A DNA stretch of 64,000 bases from JAGDZR01 sp049115695 (GTDB taxonomy: Bacteria > Bacteroidota > Bacteroidia > Cytophagales > Cyclobacteriaceae), in assembly GCA_049115695.1 (NCBI GenBank), contig JAGDZR010000014.1, positions 62,001 to 126,000 of the forward strand, given 5' to 3'. Of the stretch, positions 41,616-50,374 are shown in pieces. Position numbers and translations under genes: made by a program. The stretch's first letter is position 1. Every line of letters begins with the position of its first letter. Under the pieces are notes generated by a model. That model did no database searches. It saw only the letters and a list, made by a program, of their open reading frames with translations, and had not been told where the DNA came from.

Positions 41616-43800
41616 AAGAAAAAAGAGCCCCAAATCCCATAAATCTGGGAGAGGAGGCAATCAATCCATAAATGTAAGAACTGAAGTAAAATCAGTATTC
41701 ACAAATAATCCGGATGAAGCATTTAGCTACCGGGGAGTTATCAAGTCACTTGGCGTACGAGATGCCAAAACCAAGGATAAAATCAAAGATGAGTTGTTCA
41801 AGCTGGAGCATGAAGAAGTCATCAGACGCAATCGCGATGGTAGATGGGTGACGGCTATGGCACCAACCACCTACGAAGGAATTGTTGATCATGTCAATCC
41901 TCGCTTTGCCTATGTCATGGTGGAAGGCATGGAAGAGGATGTCTATGTAAGAACGGACGATTTGGCCTATGCCATTGATGGTGACCTTGTCAATTTGTTG
42001 ATCACCAAACATTCCTCCAAGAGTAAAAGACCTGAAGGTAGGGTTGCAAGCATAGCGGAAAGAAGGAAAAAGGAATTTGTTGGAAGAATAGAGCATTCCG
42101 AGAAGTTTTCATTTGTCGTACCAGACAATAGGAATATTCACTTTGATGTGTTTTTATTTCCTGAAAAAACCAAACAAGCCAATCACAATGATAAGGTAGT
42201 AGTCGAAATAGACAAATGGCATGATAGAGGCAATAAAAGTCCATTAGGTCATGTCACTGAAGTGCTGGGGCCAGCTGGAGAAAATGATGCAGAGATTCAT
42301 TCGATCATGGCAGAATATGGGTTACCCTTCAGATTTACCGAATCGGTGGAGCAGGCAGCAGAGAAGATACCTGTTGAGATTGACAAGAATGAATTTGACT
42401 ATCGACGTGACTTCAGGGATGTAACTACTTTCACCATTGACCCGGTTGATGCCAAGGATTTTGACGATGCACTTTCAATTAAATCCATTGGTAAAGACAA
42501 GTATGAAATAGGAATTCACATCGCTGATGTATCTCACTATGTTAAACCGGGATCCGTACTTGACAAGGAAGCAATCGAGCGCGCAACTTCAGTTTACCTG
42601 GTCGATCGTACCATACCGATGCTGCCTGAAAAGCTATCTAATGGCTTATGTTCCCTAAGGCCAAATGAGGAAAAATGCACATTTTCGGCTGTTTTTGAAA
42701 TCAACAGTGAAGGAAAAGTGTCTGGTAAATGGTTTGGTAGATCGGTGATTTATTCTGATCGAAGGTTCTCCTATGAAGAAGCCCAGGAATGTATTGAGAC
42801 TGGTGAGGGAGATTTTGCCGAAGAGATTATTACACTCAATAATATTTCAAAAATCATCAGAGACGCACGTTTCAAAAACGGTGCTGTGAATTTCGATACG
42901 GTTGAGGTGCGCTTCAAGTTGGATGAAGATGGCAAGCCATTGGAGGTAGTACCCAAAGTGAGGAAAGATGCACACAAGATGATCGAGGAGTTCATGCTGT
43001 TGGCGAATCGTGAAGTAGCAACTTATATCTACAAAAAGAAGGAAGGACGGAAACCTGAAGGTGAATGTACGTTCGTCTATCGTTCACATGACGATCCGGA
43101 TCCGGAAAAGCTGGATAACTTTTCGAAGTTCGCGGGCAGGTTTGGCCATAAATTCTTGCTTGATGGAAACATTTCTAAGAACCTCAATAAGTTGATAGAT
43201 GAAATTGAAGGCAAGCCAGAGCAAAATGTTTTGGAGTCATTGGCCATCAGGGCAATGGCAAAGGCAAAGTACACGACCGATCCAAAAGGGCATTTTGGTT
43301 TGTCATTTGAGCATTACACGCACTTTACTTCACCGATTAGAAGGTATCCGGATGTAATGGTTCATCGATTATTGTGGCATTATCTTGAGGGCAATAAGTC
43401 ACCTGAAAAAGAGTCCTATGAAAAATTGTGTGAACATTCTTCAGAACGTGAAAAACGGGCCTCAGAAGCTGAGCGCGCTTCAGTGAAATACAAACAGGTT
43501 GAGTTTATGCAAACCATGCTTGGTGAGGTGTTTGAGGGCATAGTGTCTGGTGTCACCGAGTGGGGCGTATTTGTAGAAATTACATCCACCAAATGTGAAG
43601 GCATGATTCGGATCAACGATTTGGATGATGACTACTACGAGTATGATGAAAAAAATTATCGAATCATCGGTAAGCGCAATGGGCGCATCATCTCACTGGG
43701 AGACAAACTGAATGTTCAGGTGGTCAAAACGGATATCGACCGACGCACCATTGATCTTTCATTGGTAGCAGAAGAGCTAGAAAAGGGACTCCCTATTTAA
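41608..43800 (+). CDS. rnr: Ribonuclease R
   Basis: A 730-residue 3'-5' exoribonuclease of the RNB family. Domains in order: basic tail and winged helix (1-75), two cold-shock-like OB domains (about 85-240), RNB catalytic domain with DPVDAKDFDDALS (catalytic Asp cluster, about 272-284) and TSPIRRYPDVMVHRLL, then a C-terminal S1 domain (EVFEGIVSGVTEWGVFVEI). It degrades structured RNA and acts in rRNA quality control. Ends with a stop overlapping the stop of the convergent gene. Confidence 0.95.
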   Translation: MSKRKKSPKSHKSGRGGNQSINVRTEVKSVFTNNPDEAFSYRGVIKSLGVRDAKTKDKIKDELFKLEHEEVIRRNRDGRWVTAMAPTTYEGIVDHVNPRFAYVMVEGMEEDVYVRTDDLAYAIDGDLVNLLITKHSSKSKRPEGRVASIAERRKKEFVGRIEHSEKFSFVVPDNRNIHFDVFLFPEKTKQANHNDKVVVEIDKWHDRGNKSPLGHVTEVLGPAGENDAEIHSIMAEYGLPFRFTESVEQAAEKIPVEIDKNEFDYRRDFRDVTTFTIDPVDAKDFDDALSIKSIGKDKYEIGIHIADVSHYVKPGSVLDKEAIERATSVYLVDRTIPMLPEKLSNGLCSLRPNEEKCTFSAVFEINSEGKVSGKWFGRSVIYSDRRFSYEEAQECIETGEGDFAEEIITLNNISKIIRDARFKNGAVNFDTVEVRFKLDEDGKPLEVVPKVRKDAHKMIEEFMLLANREVATYIYKKKEGRKPEGECTFVYRSHDDPDPEKLDNFSKFAGRFGHKFLLDGNISKNLNKLIDEIEGKPEQNVLESLAIRAMAKAKYTTDPKGHFGLSFEHYTHFTSPIRRYPDVMVHRLLWHYLEGNKSPEKESYEKLCEHSSEREKRASEAERASVKYKQVEFMQTMLGEVFEGIVSGVTEWGVFVEITSTKCEGMIRINDLDDDYYEYDEKNYRIIGKRNGRIISLGDKLNVQVVKTDIDRRTIDLSLVAEELEKGLPI

Positions 43801-45572
43801 ACTGTTTTTAGATCATTCTGAAAATGATCCAGGACTAAATCAAACTGGTTTAGTCCTTCAAGAATACCTAAGTCGTCGGTAAAAATGGAACGATAGTATG
43901 CTATTCCGTCCCTAAGATTTGCAGCAAACGAATCTAGTTTTTTCAGATTACGTGGATGGCTGAGATCAGTGTTCTCATATTTTTTGAGGAGATGATCAAC
44001 ATAAAGCCCTAACTCTTTGATAAACATGTGCGGCCTGTTGTGATGACCGGAGACATCATTCCGCCCGTATATATGACCGACCATTTCTTTGAGTGAAACC
44101 ACTTTGTTGAAGTAGGCCATGTTAGGGCCCGGACAGATTAAAACTGATTTTTCGTTCTTTAAATTGATGTTGTGACTGATTAATAAGGAATTACCAAGCC
44201 CAACGCAAAGGCAGGCGGGTTCAATAATCTCGTCAAATCGCTTCTGATATTCGTCAATTGAAATATCGAGCTCTTTGAGCTCTGATATTTTTTCTTTTTG
44301 ATATTTCGTAGAAGCAGTACAGACGGATGCGGTATCCGGCTGAGGTGTAAGCGCCAAGAATTTTTTTGGACAAGCACTTCCCGGTATGTTGTCTAAAACC
44401 CGTTGCATCTGCTCTTTTTCGTTTGTGTTGCCTTTTAGATTGTTAAAAGGAACTCCAAGGGGTGATACATTGCTCAAATAAAGATCTTCTTCTTTGGCCA
44501 CAGCTAGTTTTTGCATGGTCTGTGCGTCGACACTGGTTGCTTCTGGCACCAACAAAAATGGAGATCCCCAGCCGACCGAGTCAACGCCATACTGGTTGAT
44601 CAAAAACTCATGCTCCGCTTGATTGCCAACACCACCTTGGGCCGTAAGCTTCAACGATACTTGCTTTGGTACAGAACGATTCTTTTCTTCCAGTGCATGG
44701 GCGAGTACATCGAACACGGAATTCCTAAGCTCTTCCCGCTTTTGTTTGAACTCCTCCAGAATCGGGCCCATAAGATAGCCATCAGTAGCAAATGCATGGC
44801 CCCCGCAGTTGAGCCCTGATTCAATCCGATACTCTGACACCCAAAGCCCTTTTTTGGCCAGGAACTTACCTTGGATCATTGCAGATCGGTAATCACTTAC
44901 CTTCAGGATGATTCGCTTTGTAATATTCCCATCTTCATTTGGATAGAAATCATCGAATTGCTCAGCGTAGCTATACAACCGAGGATTCATTCCTGCTGAA
45001 AAAACCACTGATGAAGATAGGTTACTGTTCGCAAACCCTCTTAAAGCAGCATGAGCATCATTGTATTCGGCTGCTAGTTTGACATTTTGCTTATAATTTT
45101 CCCGGTCCAATTTGGTCATAATATTGACGTCAATACTGCCCGCGACAACATTGGTTGACAACCAATCACTAATCTGATGGTGACTCAATCCATCTTCCAA
45201 CATTTGAAAGAAGGTGATTTTCTTAGGATGATTTTCTGGCAACAATTGGAAGTAATGAATAACCTCAGGCTCGTTCTCATCGGTGATTTTCCTGATTGAA
45301 TTGACCTTTTGACAGGTAATTTCATTTACCAAATTGAGATAACTGGTGATTCGCTTAGCACGACTATCAGTTACTGATTTAGGAATAGGATCGAACGGAA
45401 TATTGTATTGCTCGCAGTAGAATTTGCGGGTTCGTTCCAGTAAACCATCATCGCTGATGAAAATAACGGCATTTATTCCTAAATGTGCTACTTTGATGGG
45501 TGTATCGATGGTAAAACCGATACCCATTACAGGAATATGAAATGAGTGTGAGCTTACTGGACCAGGATTCAT
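43797..45572 (-). CDS. Uncharacterised 591-residue protein with TIM-barrel-like features and conserved Cys cluster
   Basis: I do not recognise a named family. The N-terminus (HIPVMGIGFTIDTPIKVAHLG) and the segment GGVGNQAEHEFLINQYGVDSVGWGSPFLLVPEA, quoted as GGVGNQAEHEFLINQYGVDS and GWGSPFLLVPEA, resemble the substrate and flavin-phosphate loops of nitronate-monooxygenase-type FMN barrels. YRIESGLNCGGHAFATDG lies in the middle. Cysteines near the C-terminal third (SACPKKF, SVCTAS, PACLCVGLG) are spaced as for an iron-sulfur cluster. It is soluble. A redox enzyme is inferred. Convergent with rnr, their stops overlapping by 4 bases. Confidence 0.7.
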   Translation of the reverse strand: MNPGPVSSHSFHIPVMGIGFTIDTPIKVAHLGINAVIFISDDGLLERTRKFYCEQYNIPFDPIPKSVTDSRAKRITSYLNLVNEITCQKVNSIRKITDENEPEVIHYFQLLPENHPKKITFFQMLEDGLSHHQISDWLSTNVVAGSIDVNIMTKLDRENYKQNVKLAAEYNDAHAALRGFANSNLSSSVVFSAGMNPRLYSYAEQFDDFYPNEDGNITKRIILKVSDYRSAMIQGKFLAKKGLWVSEYRIESGLNCGGHAFATDGYLMGPILEEFKQKREELRNSVFDVLAHALEEKNRSVPKQVSLKLTAQGGVGNQAEHEFLINQYGVDSVGWGSPFLLVPEATSVDAQTMQKLAVAKEEDLYLSNVSPLGVPFNNLKGNTNEKEQMQRVLDNIPGSACPKKFLALTPQPDTASVCTASTKYQKEKISELKELDISIDEYQKRFDEIIEPACLCVGLGNSLLISHNINLKNEKSVLICPGPNMAYFNKVVSLKEMVGHIYGRNDVSGHHNRPHMFIKELGLYVDHLLKKYENTDLSHPRNLKKLDSFAANLRDGIAYYRSIFTDDLGILEGLNQFDLVLDHFQNDLKTV

Positions 45573-45648
45573 TTTCGCAGATTTTGTAACTACGAAATTG
45601 ACTCCTGGCTGTCGATCAACCTATGATATATATCAGATTATTAAATGT

Positions 45649-45668
45649 AAAAACCTTGGGTGGTTTTT
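45649..45668 (-). terminator. Terminator hairpin after the small basic protein gene
   Basis: AAAAACC (45649-45655) and GGTTTTT (45662-45668) pair around a 6-base loop, 44 bases downstream of the minus-strand gene that ends at 45713. The T-run is inside the stem, so it could act on both strands. Confidence 0.55.
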
Positions 45669-45712
45669 GTCACAAATCAATCCAAAAACGATCGACATTT
45701 TCGAAAAGAAGG

Positions 45713-45931
45713 TTATTCGGGTCGTTTACCTTTTTTAGGTTCTGGTAAAGGCTCTGGCTTTTCCGTGGTGAGGTTGCCATCGTGATCGATGTAGGCAATC
45801 ATTTCATCAAGTCCAGCCCCTTTGGAGTTGTTTTCTTGTCTTGCCTTTTTACGCTCTTCCTTTTCCTTCTTTTTCTGAAGTTTCTTTTTTTCTTTTTGTT
45901 GTTTGATAAAACTGTTCTGTGATCTTCCCAT
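45713..45931 (-). CDS. Small highly charged protein resembling the N-terminal tail of Bacteroidota cold-shock proteins
   Basis: A 72-residue protein: MGRSQNSFIKQQKEKKKLQ, an uninterrupted Lys/Glu coiled stretch to about residue 35, then GLDEMIAYIDHDGNL and a Pro/Glu/Lys tail. From memory the same arrangement forms the N-terminus of longer Bacteroidota cold-shock-domain proteins; here the cold-shock domain is absent and the frame ends in PKKGKRPE. It sits downstream of the cold-shock-type helicase on the same strand, which fits an RNA-related role. Function not established. Confidence 0.7.
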   Translation of the reverse strand: MGRSQNSFIKQQKEKKKLQKKKEKEERKKARQENNSKGAGLDEMIAYIDHDGNLTTEKPEPLPEPKKGKRPE

Positions 45932-46151
45932 GTAGTATTATTTAAATGTTAATTACCCGACCTCTAATACATTGTTAATTGGAAATGAACTACGAAACAA
46001 AATCCAAAATGCAGCAGATCAGAAGCTGCTGGCAGTAGGAAGGATTTAAGTCAATTCAGATATGCCAATCGTGAGGCCAAAGTAGGTTGAGTGCATCCCG
46101 TCAAGTAAAGTTAGTGTAGTTATGTCAGTGAACCGATAGGTAACTGAATAA

Positions 46152-47846
46152 TTATCTTCTTCCTCTTGCTCGATTTCCGAATTTTTTACCCGGATGACGG
46201 TCTGGTCTCTTTCTGCCTTTTCGCTTGTCTTTTTTCGGTGGTCTTGCTCCTCCCGCAGTGTCCAGATTTACGCGAACACTTCTTCCTTCTATTTCAATGC
46301 CTAAAAAGCATTCACTGAGTTTTGCATCTTTTTCAGCATCGACATCAAAGTAGGCACAGTTTTTCTGCAATGATATATCTCCGAAATGCTTTCGTTTGAT
46401 ATTTGAAACATCTGATAAATAATGAACAAGATCACCCTTAGTTACACCATCGATACTGCCGATATTGATAAAATATCGATTGAATTTAGACTTGTCACGC
46501 TCATCAGGTTTGCCACCATGTGTTTCATTCAGATCAGAGACTTCACCAGAACCAGACATTAAATGATCCAGTTGAGTGGTAATCAATCTTTTTAGTAAAT
46601 CTGTCTTACTCAAGTGTGCCAGTTCTCCCTGTAGTTGTTCCAGAATTTCATCAGCCTGATCATCCGTCTTAGTATTAACAATGAGTTGAGCCCAGTTGCT
46701 AATCCGACTTGACTTGAGTTCCTCGAGCGTTGGAACATCAATTCGCTCGAATTTGATCCTCATTTTCTTCTCAAGATCGTTGATGCGCTTGCCCTCTCTG
46801 GGATTGATGAAAGCTAGTGAAACTCCTTTCTTACCTGCTCGACCTGTTCGCCCACTTCGGTGAGTATAACCTTCCAACTGATCCGGTAGCGTATGATGCA
46901 GCACATGAGAAAGCTCATTTACATCGATACCTCTTGCCGCCACGTCGGTAGCAATTAACAATTGCATTGAGCGGGTTTTGAAGCGCTTCATCACTGCATC
47001 ACGCTGAGCTTGTGATAAGTCACCATGGAGCGCTTCAACACCATAACCAAGACTACCGAGCGTGTCTGCAATCTCCTGAGTTTCACGCTTAGTTCGACAG
47101 AACATGATGCCTCGCATGTCAGGCTGGATGTCCAAAAACCTGCGTATCGCAGGAATCTTATTAGCGTTCTTGGTGATTACATATTTATGCGTAATGTCTT
47201 TATTGCTCTTCTCCTCTGTGTTAACAGAAATTTCAATAGGAGAGGCCATGTATTTGTTAACAATTTTTCGAATTTCCTTTGGCATGGTAGCCGAAAAAAG
47301 CCAGGTAACACGATCTTGTTGGGTATGAGACAGTATGGTGTCGATATCTTCCTTAAAGCCCATATTGAGCATTTCGTCCGCTTCGTCCAGGACGACATAT
47401 CGAACCTGATCCAGACTGATTGCTTTTCTTTTGATAAGATCAATGAGTCGACCAGGGGTTGCCACCACAATCTGAGTGACCTTTTTAAGCGCCTTTATTT
47501 GATTCATAATGGCCGCACCACCGTAAACCACTTCAATCCTGATATCTCGCTGATTTGCCGAAAAGTCATTAAGTTGTTTGCCAGTTTGCTGTCCCAACTC
47601 ACGCGTTGGCGCCATCACAATTGCTTGTGTGGCATGAATATTCTGATCAATCAAATCGATCAGCGGGAGACCAAATGCAGCAGTTTTCCCCGTACCTGTT
47701 TGGGCCAGGCCAATGAAGTCAGTAGGATCTTTAGATAAAAGGAGAGGAATGGCTTCCTCTTGTACGGGAGTTGGTTTTTCAAAACCAAGTTGATCTAAGG
47801 CTCCAACAACTATAGTTGACAGCCCTAGTTTAGAAAAATTATTCAA
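46152..47846 (-). CDS. DEAD-box RNA helicase with DbpA-type RNA-binding domain (CsdA/DeaD-like)
   Basis: A 564-residue ATP-dependent RNA helicase. Motifs in order: Q motif FEKPTPVQEEAIP, I AQTGTGKTAA, Ia PTRELG, Ib TPGRL, II DEADEM, III SATMP, IV region IMFCRTKRE, V TDVAARGID and VI HRSGRTGRAG. Residues about 460-535 are a DbpA-type RNA-binding domain (FNRYFINIGSIDGVTKGDLV), and the tail is Arg/Lys/Gly-rich. Likely works in ribosome assembly and cold adaptation. The start is TTG at 47846, with a -7 element 24 bases upstream; no in-frame ATG precedes the Q motif. Confidence 0.95.
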   Translation of the reverse strand: MNNFSKLGLSTIVVGALDQLGFEKPTPVQEEAIPLLLSKDPTDFIGLAQTGTGKTAAFGLPLIDLIDQNIHATQAIVMAPTRELGQQTGKQLNDFSANQRDIRIEVVYGGAAIMNQIKALKKVTQIVVATPGRLIDLIKRKAISLDQVRYVVLDEADEMLNMGFKEDIDTILSHTQQDRVTWLFSATMPKEIRKIVNKYMASPIEISVNTEEKSNKDITHKYVITKNANKIPAIRRFLDIQPDMRGIMFCRTKRETQEIADTLGSLGYGVEALHGDLSQAQRDAVMKRFKTRSMQLLIATDVAARGIDVNELSHVLHHTLPDQLEGYTHRSGRTGRAGKKGVSLAFINPREGKRINDLEKKMRIKFERIDVPTLEELKSSRISNWAQLIVNTKTDDQADEILEQLQGELAHLSKTDLLKRLITTQLDHLMSGSGEVSDLNETHGGKPDERDKSKFNRYFINIGSIDGVTKGDLVHYLSDVSNIKRKHFGDISLQKNCAYFDVDAEKDAKLSECFLGIEIEGRSVRVNLDTAGGARPPKKDKRKGRKRPDRHPGKKFGNRARGRR

Positions 47847-47869
47847 ATGATATGCTTTACAATAAACCG

Positions 47870-47877
47870 CAAAGGTA
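47870..47877 (-). promoter_or_regulatory. -7 promoter element for the helicase gene
   Basis: The minus strand reads TACCTTTG, an exact TAnnTTTG match ending 23 bases before the TTG start. The -33 position is poor. 47847-48119 holds no gene that I can support. Confidence 0.45.
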
Positions 47878-48119
47878 GAGCAATAATACTCGGGAGGTAA
47901 GTAATGGCACTATTATTAAACTGAGAGTGGATTATATCGTTCTGCCAAGCAGATTTCATGTATCAATGAATGTTGGCGTATGGATTATGAAAACAAACCT
48001 TAATCGGCAGTGTCATTAACTCGCAATTCATTTTTTTAGAAGTGACATTGGATTTCCGACGAGGTTGGCCTAATGGTTGCTTATATTTTTATCCATATTT
48101 TAGTACAAAGCTTACAATC

Positions 48120-49238
48120 ATGAGAACAGCTCAATTCTTACTTATCCTGATTATACTTAGCGCCTGCTCTGCACAGAAGGTTTTTGACAAGGGAGATTTT
48201 GACAAGGCGATCTCCATGACAATGAAGAAGTTGAAAAAGGGAGACAATGCGAAAGCAGGAGCGGTACTCAAAGAGTCGTATCGATATGCGGTAAGGACTT
48301 ATGAAGATAGGATCAAGCTTTCCAAAAGCTCCGGAAATCAGTTTAAATGGGAAAGTGTAGTCTCAGACTATACTCGTCTTAATGGGTTATACAACATGAT
48401 TAGAAGATGCCCTAACTGTTCAAAATATGTACCCAACCCATATGAATACAATAAATACCTGACCGAAGCAAAAGAAAATGCCGCTGAAGTAAGGTATCAA
48501 TTGGGTACCCGTGCCCTACAACATCAAGCTGATCGAAACAAAGCAATGGAGGCTTATGAACACTTTGAAATCGCCAATCGATATGTGCCAGGATATAAAG
48601 ACATTGCGAACAAACAAAATAGTGCCCGACAGCAAGCTATTCTTCGGGTGGTTGTTGAACCGATTCCAGCATTTTCATATCAGACAAGGCTTCAACATGG
48701 TTTTTTCACTGACAAAATCAATGAATACTTACATGCTCAACGCTTCAATGAATTTGTCCAGTTTTTCACACCTGAGGAAGTGAAAGCCAAAAAACTGGAT
48801 TATGTGGATCATGTGATTAAAATAGAGTTTGAACAATATTCATTAGGCAATTTGGCAACTTCCACCAATACTTATGAGGTAGTGAGAGACAGTGTCGTAC
48901 TTGAAGAGCGCAATGGGCGACCTGTTTACGGTGAAGTCAAAGCGCGCTTTACAGAATACGAAAAGAATCTGATCGCATCTGGTGTGTTGGGATTTCAGAT
49001 CGTTGAGGTTGATGCGAACAAAGTATTGAGCCGTGAGCGATTTCCATCAGAGTTTATCTGGATGAGTCAATGGGCAAGTTACAATGGAGATGAGCGTGCC
49101 CTATCTCCGGAACAGAAGCGCGTGGCTAGACAAAGGGAACAAATGCCCCCTTCTCAACAATTTATGTTTGAACAATTTGCTGGAATTTTGTACGATCAGG
49201 TAATTGATAAAATGCGCCGGTTTTATCGGAATTACTAG
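48120..49238 (+). CDS. Lipoprotein of unknown function with helical repeats
   Basis: A 372-residue lipoprotein: signal with lipobox ILIILSACSAQ. Residues 25-170 are helical and TPR-like (FDKGDFDKAISMTMKKLKKG, ALQHQADRNKAMEAYEHFEIA quoted as ALQHQADRNKAMEAYEHFE), with a Cys pair in RRCPNCSKYV. The C-terminal half is beta-rich (VEPIPAFSYQTRL, RPVYGEVKARFTEYEK). The frame extends upstream to 48042, but only ATG 48120 gives a signal peptide. No family recognised. Confidence 0.75.
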   Translation: MRTAQFLLILIILSACSAQKVFDKGDFDKAISMTMKKLKKGDNAKAGAVLKESYRYAVRTYEDRIKLSKSSGNQFKWESVVSDYTRLNGLYNMIRRCPNCSKYVPNPYEYNKYLTEAKENAAEVRYQLGTRALQHQADRNKAMEAYEHFEIANRYVPGYKDIANKQNSARQQAILRVVVEPIPAFSYQTRLQHGFFTDKINEYLHAQRFNEFVQFFTPEEVKAKKLDYVDHVIKIEFEQYSLGNLATSTNTYEVVRDSVVLEERNGRPVYGEVKARFTEYEKNLIASGVLGFQIVEVDANKVLSRERFPSEFIWMSQWASYNGDERALSPEQKRVARQREQMPPSQQFMFEQFAGILYDQVIDKMRRFYRNY

Positions 49239-49346
49239 CAAATGGATGATAAAGCTGTGACAAAAGTCAGCAGCCAATCCCTACATTTATTCGTTGATAT
49301 GAGTAGGAGAGATGCTCCTCAAGATGTCTGACTAAACCACAAAATC

Positions 49347-49550
49347 ATGACAAAGCGAGAACATGCTGCAAAGCTTACCTGGTGGATCATGCGCACACTT
49401 TTCTTCGTGTATGTTGGTCTGATGTTTACCTTATTTGCAGGGCCGGAAGCCCAGGGCAGCTTGGGTAATTACATTGGTTATGGAATGCTTGGATTTGCTG
49501 TGATAGATAGTTTTTTGATTTCCAGAGACCTGATAATAAAGAAACACTAG
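49347..49550 (+). CDS. Small two-helix membrane protein of unknown function
   Basis: A 67-residue protein with hydrophobic segments at about 12-31 (WWIMRTLFFVYVGLMFTLFA) and 40-57 (YIGYGMLGFAVIDSFLI) and a basic tail. No family recognised. It ends 5 bases before the convergent ureohydrolase gene. A 29-codon ORF upstream (49242-49331) has no support. Confidence 0.55.
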   Translation: MTKREHAAKLTWWIMRTLFFVYVGLMFTLFAGPEAQGSLGNYIGYGMLGFAVIDSFLISRDLIIKKH

Positions 49551-49555
49551 CGGAA

Positions 49556-50374
49556 CTAGATAAGCTTGTCGATCAGTTCCTTTAGAATTTTGGCAGCCGT
49601 CATGGCTGTCACGCCATTGATATCCTTTTTTGGATTGTATTCAACCAAATCAATACCTACAATATTGGTCGCCTTGAGTTGCTGAATGATTTCAATTGCT
49701 TCTCTATTCGACAGTCCCCCCGGCTCGTGATGAGAGACTCCTGGCGCGAATGCAGGATCAAGCACATCCATATCAAATGAAATATATACAGGGCCTTCAA
49801 GGACCAATGGCTTTAAGAGAGGCAAATCTTTCATTTGCCAGACCTCAACATCAAATCGATCAACTTGCTCTTTTTGATGGGCTGTCATAGTCCTGATACC
49901 AACCTGAATTAACCGATTGGCCAATTCAGCTTCCATGATTCTGGCAAACGGGCAAGCGTGCGAATGTCGGTTGCCGTCCAATACATCGTATAAATCTCCA
50001 TGTGCATCAAAATGGAGTATAGTCAGGTTTTCATGATGTGAAGCAATTTCCTTAACAATGGGGTAGGTGATCGAATGATCACCTCCGAGTGTAATTGGAA
50101 TTGCTTCTTGTTTCAGTATGGACAGAACGGGTTGACCAATGTCTAAGTACTCATTGGCCGACTGATTGCCTATCCACTTGAGTCGGGGATGTTCATCAAG
50201 ATTAGTAAGACTTTCAGTAAAATAGTTGGCAGAATCAGACTCCAGCGCCTCAATGATCAAAGGAGGAGCTTGCGCGGGACCTTGCATAAAGGAAGAATTG
50301 ACGTCCAATGGGATGCCCAAGATGACGATATCACCAGCTGCTACTTGTTCAAGCGAAGCGTTGATTATTCCCAC
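49556..50374 (-). CDS. Ureohydrolase (arginase/agmatinase/formiminoglutamase family)
   Basis: A 272-residue binuclear manganese hydrolase. Metal ligands are in GGDHSITYP, LHFDAHGDLYD and YISFDMDVLDPAFAPG; the C-terminal SHHEPGGLSNREAIE completes the fold. It cleaves a guanidino group, releasing urea or formamide; arginine, agmatine or formiminoglutamate are all possible. The size and HHEPGGLS region favour agmatinase-like members. The start is GTG 50374, overlapping the preceding TAG (TAGTG). Last gene of the truA operon. Confidence 0.88.
   Translation of the reverse strand: MGIINASLEQVAAGDIVILGIPLDVNSSFMQGPAQAPPLIIEALESDSANYFTESLTNLDEHPRLKWIGNQSANEYLDIGQPVLSILKQEAIPITLGGDHSITYPIVKEIASHHENLTILHFDAHGDLYDVLDGNRHSHACPFARIMEAELANRLIQVGIRTMTAHQKEQVDRFDVEVWQMKDLPLLKPLVLEGPVYISFDMDVLDPAFAPGVSHHEPGGLSNREAIEIIQQLKATNIVGIDLVEYNPKKDINGVTAMTAAKILKELIDKLI

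Noticed and set aside
43797..43800. Overlapping stop codons of rnr and the convergent gene
   Set aside because: Shared TTTAA stops are common where convergent genes meet; no separate function needed.
47025..47738. A 237-codon open frame opposite the DEAD-box helicase
   Set aside because: It is antisense to conserved helicase motifs and its product has no domain, signal or sensible composition.
49242..49331. A 29-codon ORF between the lipoprotein and the small membrane protein genes
   Set aside because: Too short, no motif, and no spacing that suggests an operon role.
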